A stretch of DNA of 64,000 nucleotides from positions 7,759,246 to 7,823,245 of the forward strand of contig OZ017770.1 in NCBI GenBank assembly GCA_963969345.1. Direction: 5' to 3'. The DNA is from Turbatrix aceti (lineage: Eukaryota > Nematoda > Chromadorea > Rhabditida > Panagrolaimidae). The position numbers were made by a program, and so were the translations under genes. The stretch's first letter is position 1, and the number at the start of each line of letters is the position of its first letter. Under the pieces are notes generated by a model. It was not told the origin of the DNA. It was given only the letters and a program-made list of their open reading frames with translations, and made no database searches. Below are positions 10,998 through 21,790 of the stretch, piece after piece.

Positions 10998-11846
10998 TTA
11001 GCGTGGTCTAGAAATGTTGTTGTTGGAGTCAGTGAGACGGTTTAACTCCTCGTACGGAGGCGGCGGAACAGAGCCGGGCGAGACGGTCGAACACGTAGTA
11101 GCGGCTCGATAAGAAGGAAGGAAGCTACTCCAAATATAGAAAATACGCCAGGCATTAGATGATTAATGAGTCAGGGTTTTTTTGTTTAAAAGTACGACAA
11201 ATTACCTGGAATTTGATACCACGCTGAGAGATGTCCGCCGTGACTGACGAGTTGTGCTACGACATGTGATGCTCCGGAGAAAGAGAAGAACAGATGAACG
11301 TCGCTGAGAGTAGGGCAGGAACATCATCATCTCGTAGTCGACAGAATTGCCGTATGATGCACTCAGGGATGCTGCTGAGACCTCGGATATTCTAAAATGA
11401 GATTCAGCATTCTGGGCCGAAAAAAAATGGTTAAAATGTAATCCGTAGTATTTATGATGCATATGTGCAAACTTACTTGGGTTTTGTCAGTTTGAGAATC
11501 ACGATAGTACAGCAGACAGCCAGGGAGATGAGAAGGAAAATACCGAACAAAAATGTGACATGATCTTCCGGCACGTCTGGTGGAAAGTTGAGATATATGG
11601 GAGTTGTGTATGTGTTGGGCTGGTTGAACCTTGAACCATTGTTACCCCCTGAGAGCAGGGATGGGTGGAAAACAACGTCACTGAGTGCAGCCGAGTTCCT
11701 AGCCGCGGACATAAGCTGATCGTCGCAGAAAGGAAGCCTGAGAGGAATAGCGGGATTTAACAAAAAAAATATTTTTTCTTCGATGCAACACACCTTTCCG
11801 TATCATTAAGTAACAACACAAATTTGCAACACGTTAGCTGGCTCAT
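10998..11846 (-). CDS. Single-pass membrane protein with a C-terminal PPxY motif
   Basis: Four exons: 11794-11846, 11477-11737, 11206-11391 and 10998 to about 11124, in frame, about 208 residues. Residues 1-80 are polar and extracellular-like with an NGS glycosylation site. One hydrophobic helix follows (FLFGIFLLISLAVCCTIVIL), then a basic, Ser-rich cytoplasmic tail ending SVPPPPYEELNRL. PPPY is a canonical ligand for WW domains, for example in Nedd4-type ubiquitin ligases. That suggests an adaptor or ubiquitin-regulated membrane protein. I do not recognise the family. The start ATG at 11846 was chosen because it begins an open exon with a good GTGTGT donor. The last acceptor is uncertain by 3 bases. 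The gene is tail-to-tail with skn-1, 240 bases apart. Confidence 0.65.
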
Positions 11847-14343
11847 ATTCTTCTGACGTGAGCATAAATGCGGCTCAATTACATCGGTCATATTCATCGC
11901 AGAAAGCGAACGACCATGCAAAATTTGCCGTGAACGCTAAAACACAGTCTCGTAAGTTAGAGACGAGCAAACAAGACGAATATTTAGTGACTTTGAAAAC
12001 AATAAGTGAAACGGGATACAACACGTAACTCGACTTTTACTTTCACTGAGGCAAAAACTCGAATCTGGAAAAAATGGAGAAAAATAGAGTGTATAGAGTA
12101 ATTACGGAAAAAGCATCATTCATAATGCGAGCCAACCCTCCTCCTTATTTTTTTATATTTCCACAGGACTAGTAATATAGCTTTCTTCCTTCTCTTTGGC
12201 ACCGCATAAAAGACAAGCGTAGCATGGACACGTCAAAAATTAGCCAAAAATGGGCACAGATTGGCAAACCGATAACATGAGACAGGACGACGACCGCCCA
12301 TCCTCAAGAACATGTCCCCATGGAGGCAAGAAGAGTCACGAAAAGTCCGAAGGCGTCGAATTTCCCCGTGACAATGGTAATCCTCCTCCAGCTGCTGTTT
12401 TTTTCTTTCTGCGTGTCTTTGTTGTAAATCCACTGAGATTTTAAAGCCTGTGGATTGTTTTGGCATGCCGTAGAAAATTTGTGTTCAAAAACATAAAAAC
12501 ATTCTCTGGAGATTTGAACGCTCGATCTATGCGCACTTTGAATGAATGCGTCGTCCGTCTTCGATCATTTTTGTCCTTTCAATAATAGCCCATTGCAACT
12601 TTTCATTGATTAGTTTATGGTACCATTAGTGACACTTTTTTTTTTGAACAGACTATGTAAAAAAATTCAACTGACGCTTTAAAAGCATTACCAAAATGCA
12701 GTTACTAGGTCGCTGATAACAGACCGTGCTGCAATAGTGTACCATACATAAAAACACGTTTTTCTTTTAAAGAAAAGTTTTAACTTTTGAACAAAGTTAT
12801 AAAGTGCTGGGGGACCTTGATACTGAGAGGAAATCAAAGCGGGGGCTTTGCTGAACAAATTTGAGCATCCTGTTTGCTTGGCAATGTTTAAGAACAATCC
12901 GCACCTGGTGGTTATTCATTCATCTTGCAATTTTAAATCATTGCGTATCCATCACATAACCAAAACTGCTAAAATTCTAGTTTCTTAGAATGTGTTTCAA
13001 ACTTTATTGTTTTTTTTAAACGGAAACACAAATGCCAGGAACCATCCATTTTTAAGTCAAGAATGCTAAATTTTATGTTTTAAAAATTCCAATGTGTACT
13101 TCCTCGTTGATATTTTTCATTTGTCTATCTTCAATCGCATATGATCGTTTTTAAGCAAATGTCCTCCAGGTATATGCTCTATCGATTGGCGTATTTATGA
13201 CGTGAGACAGTATTTGATATGATTTCTAGTAATATTTTCGGGAAGTGCTCCGTCAGTCATTTTGAGAGAAAGGCATGAGCGATGGCCAATTTTTGAATGC
13301 AAGGCAATAAATAACGTATAACGAATAACGGTAGTCGATTATATTTATTACGCCTCGAGTCTGTTGGGTTTCGGGTCTTACAAGAATGCGTTTTTTATTT
13401 GACATTTCACTGGTTTATGCCTGTTTTTGGCGCTTTGCATCGGTCGAGACACCAGACAACATAACCAAAAAAGAATTAATCCAGGGATGCAGATCTTTGA
13501 CACTTTGTGTCGTTGTTGCGACCGACGGCCGCCGTCGCGGTCGATCCAGTTGTCTCGATAGGACAACACACAACACATCGCAGTTCAAAAAAAAGGTTGA
13601 GTTGATTCGAGTCGTCTGTTGGGTGAACAGAAAAGAAAGTTTCATCGTAGAACCGTTCAGAACCAACTCGGTCCGGCCCCTTTTTCGCCCTCATCGTAGT
13701 ACTATGTTTGGCGTACAATTATCATCATTTGCGTAACCCATATTTTCATCCCGGAAAAAATGGACGTGTAAAATTCAAAAACTGATCGAAAAAGCATCAT
13801 CAGACTCTTATCAGTCGGCTGATAGCAGTCTAATTTTTCGTTGGTCTATGGGCGATGAACTTGGAGAGTTGGACTACTTGAATGGTGGATGGCGGTCGTT
13901 ATTTTATCGCTCCTCTCGGAGTTTAGTCTCAATCAGCCGCTGTTCATGTGTCTGTCGTATATTCTTAGTTGTTGGATTTTCGCTTGGCAAAATGCAGCAG
14001 ACACGCGCAGAGCGCATAACTGTCTCGTGATGCCACAAAGCCGCTTTGTTAGCGAAAATATTGTTGCGGATGTGTATTTTCTTTCTTTTCCAGGTGGTTC
14101 TGTGGTGTAAATCAATTTTTGCCTTGTTTTACTGCGATACATACTAAAGTCACGCATAGCATGAAAAATAGCTTCTCACTGGGAGGTGTTTTACCCTGGC
14201 GAGTTTCCTTTGCACAAAACTTGTCTCCATTGATTGTATGCGTGCTCATTTCCACGGTAGCTGTCAGACGTGTAACCTGCTTGATCAGTTCATTTTTCTC
14301 TTTCAGGAGATCAATTTGTCTCAGTTTTTTTTGTGGTTGAAAC
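11847..14343. other. 2.5 kb without a supported gene
   Basis: Several overlapping frames occur on both strands at 12233-12466, 13378-13736 and 13848-14157, but none joins into a multi-exon gene or resembles a known protein. The right end has a CTCTTTCAG acceptor at about 14307, shortly before the NCOA4-like start. The block may hold promoters for the two diverging genes at its ends. Confidence 0.4.
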
Positions 14344-15735
14344 ATGATGGAGAACAATCACGATAACGCGCTTCGCCAGAAGTTGATGCTTATGGAAAAC
14401 GCCGTATCCCAGGTCTCGACGGTCAAAGCTCAGCTTCGCTTCAACGCTGAAGTGGTAAGAATGATTTCAGGTGTCATAGACCCTGATGAATTATCGCTGA
14501 TGAATTACAGGCTCGCAAGGAGATTAATAACGTTATCAGTCATCAGATGGCTTTGATTCGCGCGCGTGAGCAACACCTGTTAAACGAACTTGAAAGCGTC
14601 GTGGAAGCCAAAGAACGCACGCTAGGAGAGCAACAAGAGCACCTGAATCAAGCGATCGGCGCCTGCCAGCAATCCATGGAGTACACTCTTCGGAATAAAT
14701 CAGAGAACGATCACCAGATTTCAAATTCATGCTTCCGGTGGGTAGTTTAGTCAATCTTTGAGTAACTAGGCGTCATCCCGCGCCATATGATGTAACATTG
14801 AGCGTACAATGATTTGTCGTCTTTCAGAATGAACACACACGACCTGAAGCCACGAACCAACTCACATCTCGTTTTCAAATGTGACCCTAGTGCTATGCGA
14901 CGCGCGCTGTACACGTTCGGTGCAGTCTATTCGGACCCAACGATCAAGGATCGCCTCGATTGCTTGCCCCTGGACGTCGACAGCGGCGATGATTCGGCTC
15001 AGCTCGCGCACAAGTCTATCCTGCGCATGCGGCATCCACACAGCGAAGGCGACGACGACCTGTCTAGGTGGCTTGCCCGTAACACCATTGCAGAAAGCGA
15101 ACTTGACGACTACGAATTTGTATCGGTATGTTATCACAAAGGATTACACGCTAAACAGTCTTACTCTTTGCAGCAAAGCGTAACTTCCGACACCTTCAGC
15201 GAATGTGATAACCAGTCTTCTGTCAAGTCAGTCGTACCCTCAGACAACACAACCAAGGACTATTCTTCGGTACGTCATTTTAACCACAGATGAAAAAAAA
15301 AGGAATTTTTATATATCATGACTCTTGCAGAAGTTCCAACAGCCTCTTTCGTACTGGCTTGCCCAGTCTGTTACCAAGCAAATCCTCGGCGAAACGCCGT
15401 GTAACGTGCTACCCGGTCTGAAACGAGGAACGCCGGTCTCTGACTACGTCATTGACAAGGCATCCAGTTATGTACGTGATTTCCTGATTGATTTCCACAA
15501 ATATGGCTTACAAACTGTGTATTTTCAGGTTAATACACTTAATGATATCCCCGCTCCCAAGCCAAAGGAACAGTCTCCTGCAAACAACGAAAACTCGGAG
15601 CAGCAACGCTTGTATGGATTCATTAAGGTCATTCAGGACATCAAGGACTCCACGCCCGAAAAATGGCTCAAAAAATCTGATCCCGAACCGGAAAGTCAGA
15701 AACCCGAATCCACCTACACACAAATGGAATTTTAA
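14344..15735 (+). CDS. NCOA4: NCOA4-like protein (ARA70 domain, putative ferritinophagy receptor)
   Basis: Six exons: 14344-14454, 14511-14737, 14828-15125, 15174-15269, 15331-15471 and 15529-15735, all phases consistent, 359 residues. In vertebrates NCOA4 carries ferritin to autophagosomes and lysosomes to release iron. Residues about 20-150 match the N-terminal ARA70 coiled-coil domain: VKAQL, then ALIRAREQHLLNELE and TLGEQQEHLNQAIG (human SRHLECLRSREVWLYEQV and TLQQQAQQLYSLLG), later LKPRTNSHLVFKCD and RALYTFGAV (human LKPEDSTVLLFEAD and TITTFGSL). The C-terminal part has scattered Trp-Leu motifs typical of NCOA4: SRWLAR, PLSYWLAQ (about 249-256) and EKWLKKSDPEPE. PLSYWL matches the PLSEWL core of the human ferritin-binding site. 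It is shorter than human NCOA4 (614 residues). It sits on the same strand as bec-1 and skn-1. Confidence 0.83.
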
Positions 15736-15807
15736 CGACCAGTATTTTTATTACATGTTTTCCCCCTTCAAACTGTTCGTAGTAAAAAAAGCAATAGCTG
15801 GTTCTAC

Positions 15808-15813
15808 TTTATT
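15808..15813 (-). terminator. Poly(A) signal of the minus-strand membrane protein gene
   Basis: Plus-strand TTTATT reads AATAAA on the minus strand, 37 bases after the stop codon at 15850. The NCOA4-like gene ends at 15735, so the two genes converge tail-to-tail with only about 115 bases between stop codons. Confidence 0.55.
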
Positions 15814-15849
15814 TGTTTATAAAACTGTAGCATAGTCTATTTCATACCT

Positions 15850-16694
15850 TCAAATATCGCATTTCATACCCGTGAACTTTTGCTTTGAGTAATATGTTTC
15901 TCTGGAGGCAGCAATGCTTTTCACCGCGTTTATGAGCCCGCCAACAAACATAGGAGTGCGGAGCCAGTTGAGCGTACCGATCGTCAGGCACATGTAAGCT
16001 AGATACGTGAAGGCAGTGTTGCATTTGAGCATTGGCAGAATCTGAAGGCGCATGCACCCATAATTAGTCTCAGGGACATCATAAAAGATGAACTCACCCT
16101 GAAGACAAGCTGAGAAGCAACCCCTGCGTAGAGAATGTGACCTGTCGCGCCGAAGCACTCCATGGGATTCTGATAATTAGAAAACATGCATTCAATGTCG
16201 TAAGGCAGCATTTCCTGTAAGCGTAGACAAGAAATCGTAATGTTTGTAATGTTAGCATGACTCACCTGTATTTTGGTGATGAGATCTTCTTTTGTACAGC
16301 ACGCAACAACGACGAACACAAAAATCATGACCAATAAAACAGTCAGCGCAACTGTTTCCTGCAATTCAGTCATCAGAAATATGCAGGTGGCATCCATGAC
16401 AATGAGCAGGACAGACTGCAGGAATATCTCAAAGTAGCAGCATTCCCGTTTTGGTGGAGAGTGAATCGAAGTGAGGTAGTCAACGGCGATAAAGAGCGTA
16501 GCGAGAGGCAGTAGTAAGTGAAACGGCAGCGCCCAAGATGACGATTGAAAATCACCCCAACTCTGAGAGGAAAGATAGTTGATTACGGACCAGTGAGTGA
16601 GAATGATGCCGCGACGTGAGGTTCGAAAAAAATTGCACGAACACAGGAGGAGAAAGCAAAGCATACATACAAAGAATGCTGCTACCCGCCACAT
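15850..16694 (-). CDS. Multipass membrane protein, family unknown
   Basis: Three exons: 16266-16694, 16098-16214 and 15850-16041, giving about 245 residues in this model. Hydrophobic helices are visible at VAAFFVCMLCFLLLCSC, WALPFHLLLPLATLFIAVDY, IFLQSVLLIVMDATCIFLM, VALTVLLVMIFVFVVVACC and a C-terminal TYLAYMCLTIGTLNWL. It is therefore an integral membrane protein with four to six passes. I do not recognise it; the size and layout recall lysosomal or tetraspan proteins, but no diagnostic motif is visible. The 5' end is uncertain. The frame is open upstream of the ATG at 16694 to an acceptor near 16741, and an alternative intron using GTAGCAG at about 16685 is possible. Confidence 0.6.
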
Positions 16695-16741
16695 CAGCCA
16701 ACCGACGACTCCAGGTTTCAATCCCGGTTTGAGACGTATCC

Positions 16742-17688
16742 TGAAAGCAACAAAAAAAAGTTTTATCCGATCAATTGAACGCGCAAGACGAGACGATCAA
16801 GTTTTATGCTCTGAAGGAATAAAAAAGTGAATAATAAGAGAATGAAAGGCGCATACGTACTATGCGGATTTCTATATTACGAGCAGCGATGCGACCAGAC
16901 AGTCATACAAAAAGAGGAAGATTGCGGAGCTTATAGTGCAACGTGCTGACAAAAATGCAAATTACAAGCAGAATGATTGTTTGTGGTGACCATCGCTAGC
17001 GGAAAAAAACTGTCTCTGAGTTACTGCGCCAAACAGAACAAGAAAGCATTGCTTGACATACAAGTTGACAAAGGACTTGTTTACAGAGTAATTGCGAGAA
17101 AAAAGTAGACAAACATTAATCCGGGAAAGCAAGAAATATCGGAACATTTGTTGCTTTTCAATTATTTGCACGGATTACGTTTATTTGGGATTGAAAACTG
17201 TTTCAGGGAAGATGCGTAACCCGCAAATAAGGGCATTTCAATTTCCTTCTTCCTCAAAATGGTTTGTTGGTAAGGTTTTTTGTCGAAAACAATCGAATAG
17301 CGCGAGACACCTACAATTTTTTGTTTTAGAGAAACCTTTTTTTTGATACGAAAAAAAACCTTCTAATTAATATTTTTCGTTTTGTCAGGGATACGTTTGA
17401 ATACCTGGTTTTTAGGGAAAATAAATCGGTTTTGCGAAGGGTAAGTAAGTATTAAACAAAAGTTGCAGCTGACATAGTGACACAATAAAAAAAGCAACAA
17501 TTTATTTGTTATCCGATACAAGCCAGCAGCACAGCCATAAAAAATCCAGTCTACAAGTACGTATTTTACGGTTTTGGCTTTCGTAAATTTGTGTTAAAGT
17601 TGATGAATCAAGTCGCCAAGCAGATTGGAGCAGCGCGGCTTTTTTAAATGTTTTTTTTTTCGAATAAAAAAATGAATGTCAAAGCGGA
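16742..17688. other. Intergenic, no supported gene
   Basis: AT-rich. Short frames (17092-17346 plus, 16962-17171 minus) have no recognisable features. It lies upstream of the multipass membrane gene and downstream of the hsp20 gene, both on the minus strand, so it may hold the 5' exon or promoter of the former. Confidence 0.4.
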
Positions 17689-18325
17689 TTATGGTTGGTT
17701 GCTAACAGTGCCGTTGGCAGGTGCATTTGCGTCTTTGACAATTGTAATCGCAACCGGACGAGGCTCCTGAGTCACCTGAAAAACAGCCATTTCTTTCATT
17801 TCTTGCAAGAAGAAGAAAATGTTTGTGCTTACCTTTGGCTTTGGAGGCTGAACCTGAACGGTCAACAGTCCATCGGAGGACAGGTTGCTGGTAACCGCCT
17901 CGGGATCAGCGTTGCGGGGAAGCAAGAATTTGCGAACAAAGTGACGCTCGATTAATCCGAGTTCGTCGGTTTTTTCGGGATGCTTGGCTTCGATGACGAT
18001 GTAACGGTTGACGACGGAGACTTTGAGGTCTTCGGGTGCGTATGCTGCGACATCCAGCGAAGCTGAGAGACTGTCCTCCGTGGCGTGAAAAGAACCAGAA
18101 GTGCTGCTACCAAAATGGTAGTTGTGGGGGCCCATAATAAACGATGACGAAGGCTAAAAAAAGTTCTTGCTTTTTTTTGGATCCTTTTGTACAAAAAAAA
18201 CGACAGACTATTTGGAAACCCGAGAAAGCAGAAGGCAGTGTGGTGCCGCCAAGCTTAGAGCTATCATCGGTGACTTTGCGCTCGTAGGTACGATTGTACG
18301 ACGACGAGTGATTGATGGTCGTCAT
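17689..18325 (-). CDS. Small heat shock protein (alpha-crystallin/HSP20)
   Basis: Three exons: 18209-18325, 17833-18153 and 17689-17775, giving 174 residues. Small heat shock proteins are ATP-independent chaperones that hold unfolding proteins. The alpha-crystallin domain spans about residues 60-145: FHATEDSLSASLDVAAYAPE, then LKVSVVNRYIVIEAKH, HFVRKFLLPRNADPEAVTSN and SSDGLLTVQVQPPKP. These match the P-x-D-L-x-V, F-x-R-x-x-x-LP and S-x-x-G-x-L-x-V core motifs. The N-terminal arm is Ser/Tyr-rich and the C-terminal tail is short, with PVAITIV resembling the I-x-I/V tail motif. The ATG is 4 bases after a TTTTGTAG acceptor, suggesting trans-splicing. The first intron uses a GTCTGT donor and is the least certain border. 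Confidence 0.9.
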
Positions 18326-18329
18326 GTTT

Positions 18330-20184
18330 CTACAAAAAAAATTATTCGCTTATCTGAGTCAACTGATATCCCTGAAAACACGAGCTTACTCCGATTGATA
18401 CTTTCCAAACCTTAGCGATGGTTTAAACTCATCGTCGAAAAACGCAGACCGCATCACGGAAAGAAACCCAAGACGAAACAACACGAATCAAAGTTAAGTA
18501 ATTCCCTTTGAGTAAAGCCAGAAATAAAAAACACGCAAAAAAAGTTTCGGGAGACGGAAGGATGTCTGACGCCATGCTTCCGTTCTTGTTGGCAAAAAAA
18601 CTGACTGTTAAATGCAACAAAAATGAACAAAAAGTTTTGTCCATGGTGCACAAAACAATCAAGATGTTTCTACACTGGTGCAAAAAAAAACTGATTCATC
18701 ATAAAACACTGCCGCTGCTGGCTTCTGACTTTGCTCCCCCTAACTGGAAACACGCGTAACAGAAACAAAAAATTAAAGCCTCATCTGTTGTCTGTGATAA
18801 ATTTAATTACAAAAAATCTTAGTCCAAGCCGACGTTGGACTAATCGAGAGGCATACAATAAAACCAAAAACAATGACGAACAAAGCGGGCTCTTGTCAGT
18901 TTGGGAAGCATTTTGGGAGGCTAATAGATATCCGGAATTGCGTGTTTAGCTCCGGAGATTATATTTACGACATTATGTTTACGACTTGATATCTGGTGGC
19001 CTTGAATTGATAAATAAGATACCCTCAAAAAAAAACCCAGCAAGGAATTTTTCTCTCCGCATCGCAGGCGCAGAGACAACAGGTGATCGGAAAATAACTG
19101 ACTCAGTATCAAGAGATTTTTCGACATTTTGTATATATCCGCAAGCTTGTGCAAAAAGCATTGACCTGCCCACGCGGGGGTGGTGTTAGCAGGTGGCACC
19201 AGTTTTTTAGCTCACTGATTTCTGACTTAAATGAATGTCTGTCGTTTTGACGCAAAACAAAGCGCTATGTCGGCTTTCTGAACCCGATAAATTACTCCAG
19301 ATGTGCCAAAGAAAGATTCGTAAAATCTCACACATTTCATAGATGAGAGATGTTTGCCTTCGATGTTATTCCCAATGCCTAGGTAATCGCTTAAAGTGCA
19401 CATGATGCAAATAAAAAATAAAAATAAAGATTTTGAGGGGGTTTGCCCTCAAAAAAAAGTTGTTGTTTTATAGGCTGGTTTGTAAGCCGTACTCATTGTT
19501 TATTGCTGGTTGTAAAAAATCGGGATTGTATGTTGTCTTCACAAACAAAAAATAAGATAAGAATTCGTCGTCTTTCAAATCAAATTTCGAAGAACTCAAG
19601 CTTGGATAAATCAAGAAACAAACCACCTGTTTGTTGTGTTGAACCTTTTCATTTTTTAACAGACATTAGTTTGTTATGATGTAAAAATTAATAAAAATAT
19701 TAGTAATATTTACTTTTGTTTCATTGATTTTGTGCAGTTGTTTAAAATTACAACTTTGTAAAAAAATGATTTGTAAAAATTTTATCACAAAATGCTGCGG
19801 AATTTAAAGTTTAAATTGCATCACATGGACAACACCTGTTTTGCTAGTTTTCATAGACAAAAAACAAAAATGAAAATGTTTGTTGAAAAATACGCATTAT
19901 GTTATCTTTTAAACTTTTTTATTCAGACTTCCGAACTGTGATGAAAACTCATTAGTTCCTTCCTAAAGTTGTTTTCAAACAATAAAAACAACAAAATATG
20001 ACAAATAAATATTAAGCTGTACGAAAAAAAACAGAAAAGAGACATTCAAAATCTGGAACAAGGCACAATCATTTTGAAATATGATAACTCGGGGAATGAG
20101 GATATAGTAGTAAAAAACATGGATATAGAAGCCTTAAGCAATAATTGTTGACAGGACTGTCACTCCTCCCAGAGCGATGGATAA
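18330..20184. other. Gene-free interval
   Basis: 1.85 kb of AT-rich sequence with short frames on both strands (for example 18429-18683 minus, 18921-19199 minus, 19443-19679 plus). None has domains or spliceable partners. I see no repeat or RNA gene. The left edge is the hsp20 5' region. Confidence 0.4.
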
Positions 20185-21108
20185 CTAAGAAGCTGTGCCA
20201 CGTGTTCGGAACCCATCTGAGTCAAATTTCGGAACCTTGAAGACCTGTGGTGGTTCCTTAATATTAAGCTTGAATACTTTTGGAATGGGGTTTGCTCGAT
20301 GTTCAATCTGTAAATAATTTTTAAAAAGGGGAAAAAGGGGAAAAGTTGAAAAACATACTTCTTTGATAAACTGCATAACATTTTCCGGCCAATCGTTGAT
20401 TGCTTTGGACCGGGATATGGATATGTATTCGCAAATGTTTCGTGCTTCAAACACGTTCAGAAGTGCGATGTCTTCGACCGTTTCATAGAAATCGAACATG
20501 TCTATGAGTTCGATAATATTGGAAACTTGGGGCGCGGTTTTGTCAACGAGTTTCACAAATTCCCGAATTGTAAATGTGAAAAAGGAATTGATGAAGATTC
20601 CTTTGACAGGAAAGTCCACAATCTAAAAAAAGTATACTGTATCACAAAAAAACAGAAAACAAACAGCTTTGTGAAATTTCCAGGCAATGTCGACGACATC
20701 GAAGCAAAACTCGGTAAGGTTTTTGCAGATGTGATCGACGTAGTAATTAAGCTTGATTATTTCGGGCTTTATGAGACGCAGAGCGATAATGTCTACATTG
20801 GGTTGTTCAAGTTCAAGGAAGATAATAGCCATCAGCTGCGTCGCGGCGATTTGTATGTGCTAAAATAGGATAGATAATCAGGCGCCAATAAAAAATTAAA
20901 AAAACAATAATTTACATACCTCGGGAGCATTTGGATAATCCACACACTTAAAGATTTCTCTGATGGCAAGGGTATAATTTCTTTCTCCAATCCAAAACCA
21001 AACCATTATTTCACAGCTTAAAGGGTAGGTGGGAGTTTTAGGGGTGCTTTTGGTTTGCAGTCCATCATTGAGCAGTTGTTCGAACCAGTTCAACTCCATC
21101 AGTGACAT
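20185..21108 (-). CDS. Unrecognised 256-residue protein
   Basis: Four exons: 20920-21108, 20665-20859, 20359-20622 and 20185-20307, all phase 0 and all open, giving 256 residues. I do not recognise the family. The protein is mostly helical in appearance with no signal peptide or membrane helix, and is rich in Ile, Glu and Phe (for example IAATQLMAIIFLELEQPN, ELIDMFDFYETVEDIALLNV). The C-terminal 40 residues are basic and Pro-containing and look less ordered. The start ATG is 10 bases after a TTTTTCCAG acceptor. Codon use is more AT-rich than in its neighbours. It stands alone in a gene-poor, repeat-bearing stretch, 136 bases from a hAT-like MITE, so it may be a lineage-restricted gene. Confidence 0.6.
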
Positions 21109-21243
21109 GTTATGATTTCTGGAAAAAAAATACCGTAACAAAAATAAATTTTTGGTGCAACATAAATTTGGCACTAGCTTGATAGCAAATTCGCGCACCG
21201 CTTGAAATTACTTTTTTAAAGAAAATCAAACATTGATTATATG

Positions 21244-21782
21244 CAGAGTTGTTCGATGCTCACCAAATTGCTCCTGCTCACTGCTCGCTCCTGCTCAGCT
21301 CACGAGCGCGAGCGGAGCGAGCGCGAAAAATTGGAGTGCTCAATGAGCATGAGCAGAGCGAGCACGAAAAATTGAATTGCTCAAAGAGCGCGAGCAGAGC
21401 GAGCAAGAGAAATTTTTAAAATGAGCACTGCTCACTATAAATTTAGTGCTACAAATATTAAAATACTGGTAGTTTCGATCAAAAACACGATGTTGGGGGT
21501 ATCTCCAAGCAATATGCGGTCTTTCTTTTAGCAAAGGACTGAATTTGTGACTCAAAATTCACTTTTCTTGTGTGAGCCATTTTCGCTCATTGCTCGCTCC
21601 TGCTCAACTCACGAGCGTGAGCAGAGCAAGAGCAGAGGATCTGAGAATAAAAGAGCGCGAGCGGAGCGAGCGCGAAAATTTTAGGAACTCAAAGAGCATG
21701 AGCAGAGCGAGCACGGAAAATTGAATTGCTCAAAGAGCGCGAGCAGAGCGAGCACTGAAAATTGTCGAATTGAACAACTCTG
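21244..21782. mobile_element. hAT-like MITE with GAGCGAGC repeats
   Basis: A 539-base element with 11-base terminal inverted repeats (CAGAGTTGTTC ... GAACAACTCTG) and perfect 8-base target duplications ATTATATG (21236-21243 and 21783-21790). Two self-complementary clusters (about 21260-21410 and 21577-21765) are built from GAGCG/GAGCA and GCTC units. They surround an AT-rich centre that includes a short unrelated stretch. It has no transposase, so it is non-autonomous. The design is the same as the elements at 3988 and 62810, but with a different repeat motif. Confidence 0.9.
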
Positions 21783-21790
21783 ATTATATG

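Noticed and set aside
12233..13736. Overlapping frames on both strands at 12.2-13.7 kb
   Set aside because: Each strand gives similar-length frames in the same place, as expected by chance. None joins to another exon.
14828..15125. Idea that the NCOA4-like exons belong to a separate small gene starting at 14828 (MNTHD)
   Set aside because: Exon phases join 14737 to 14828 without a break and the ARA70 match continues across the junction.
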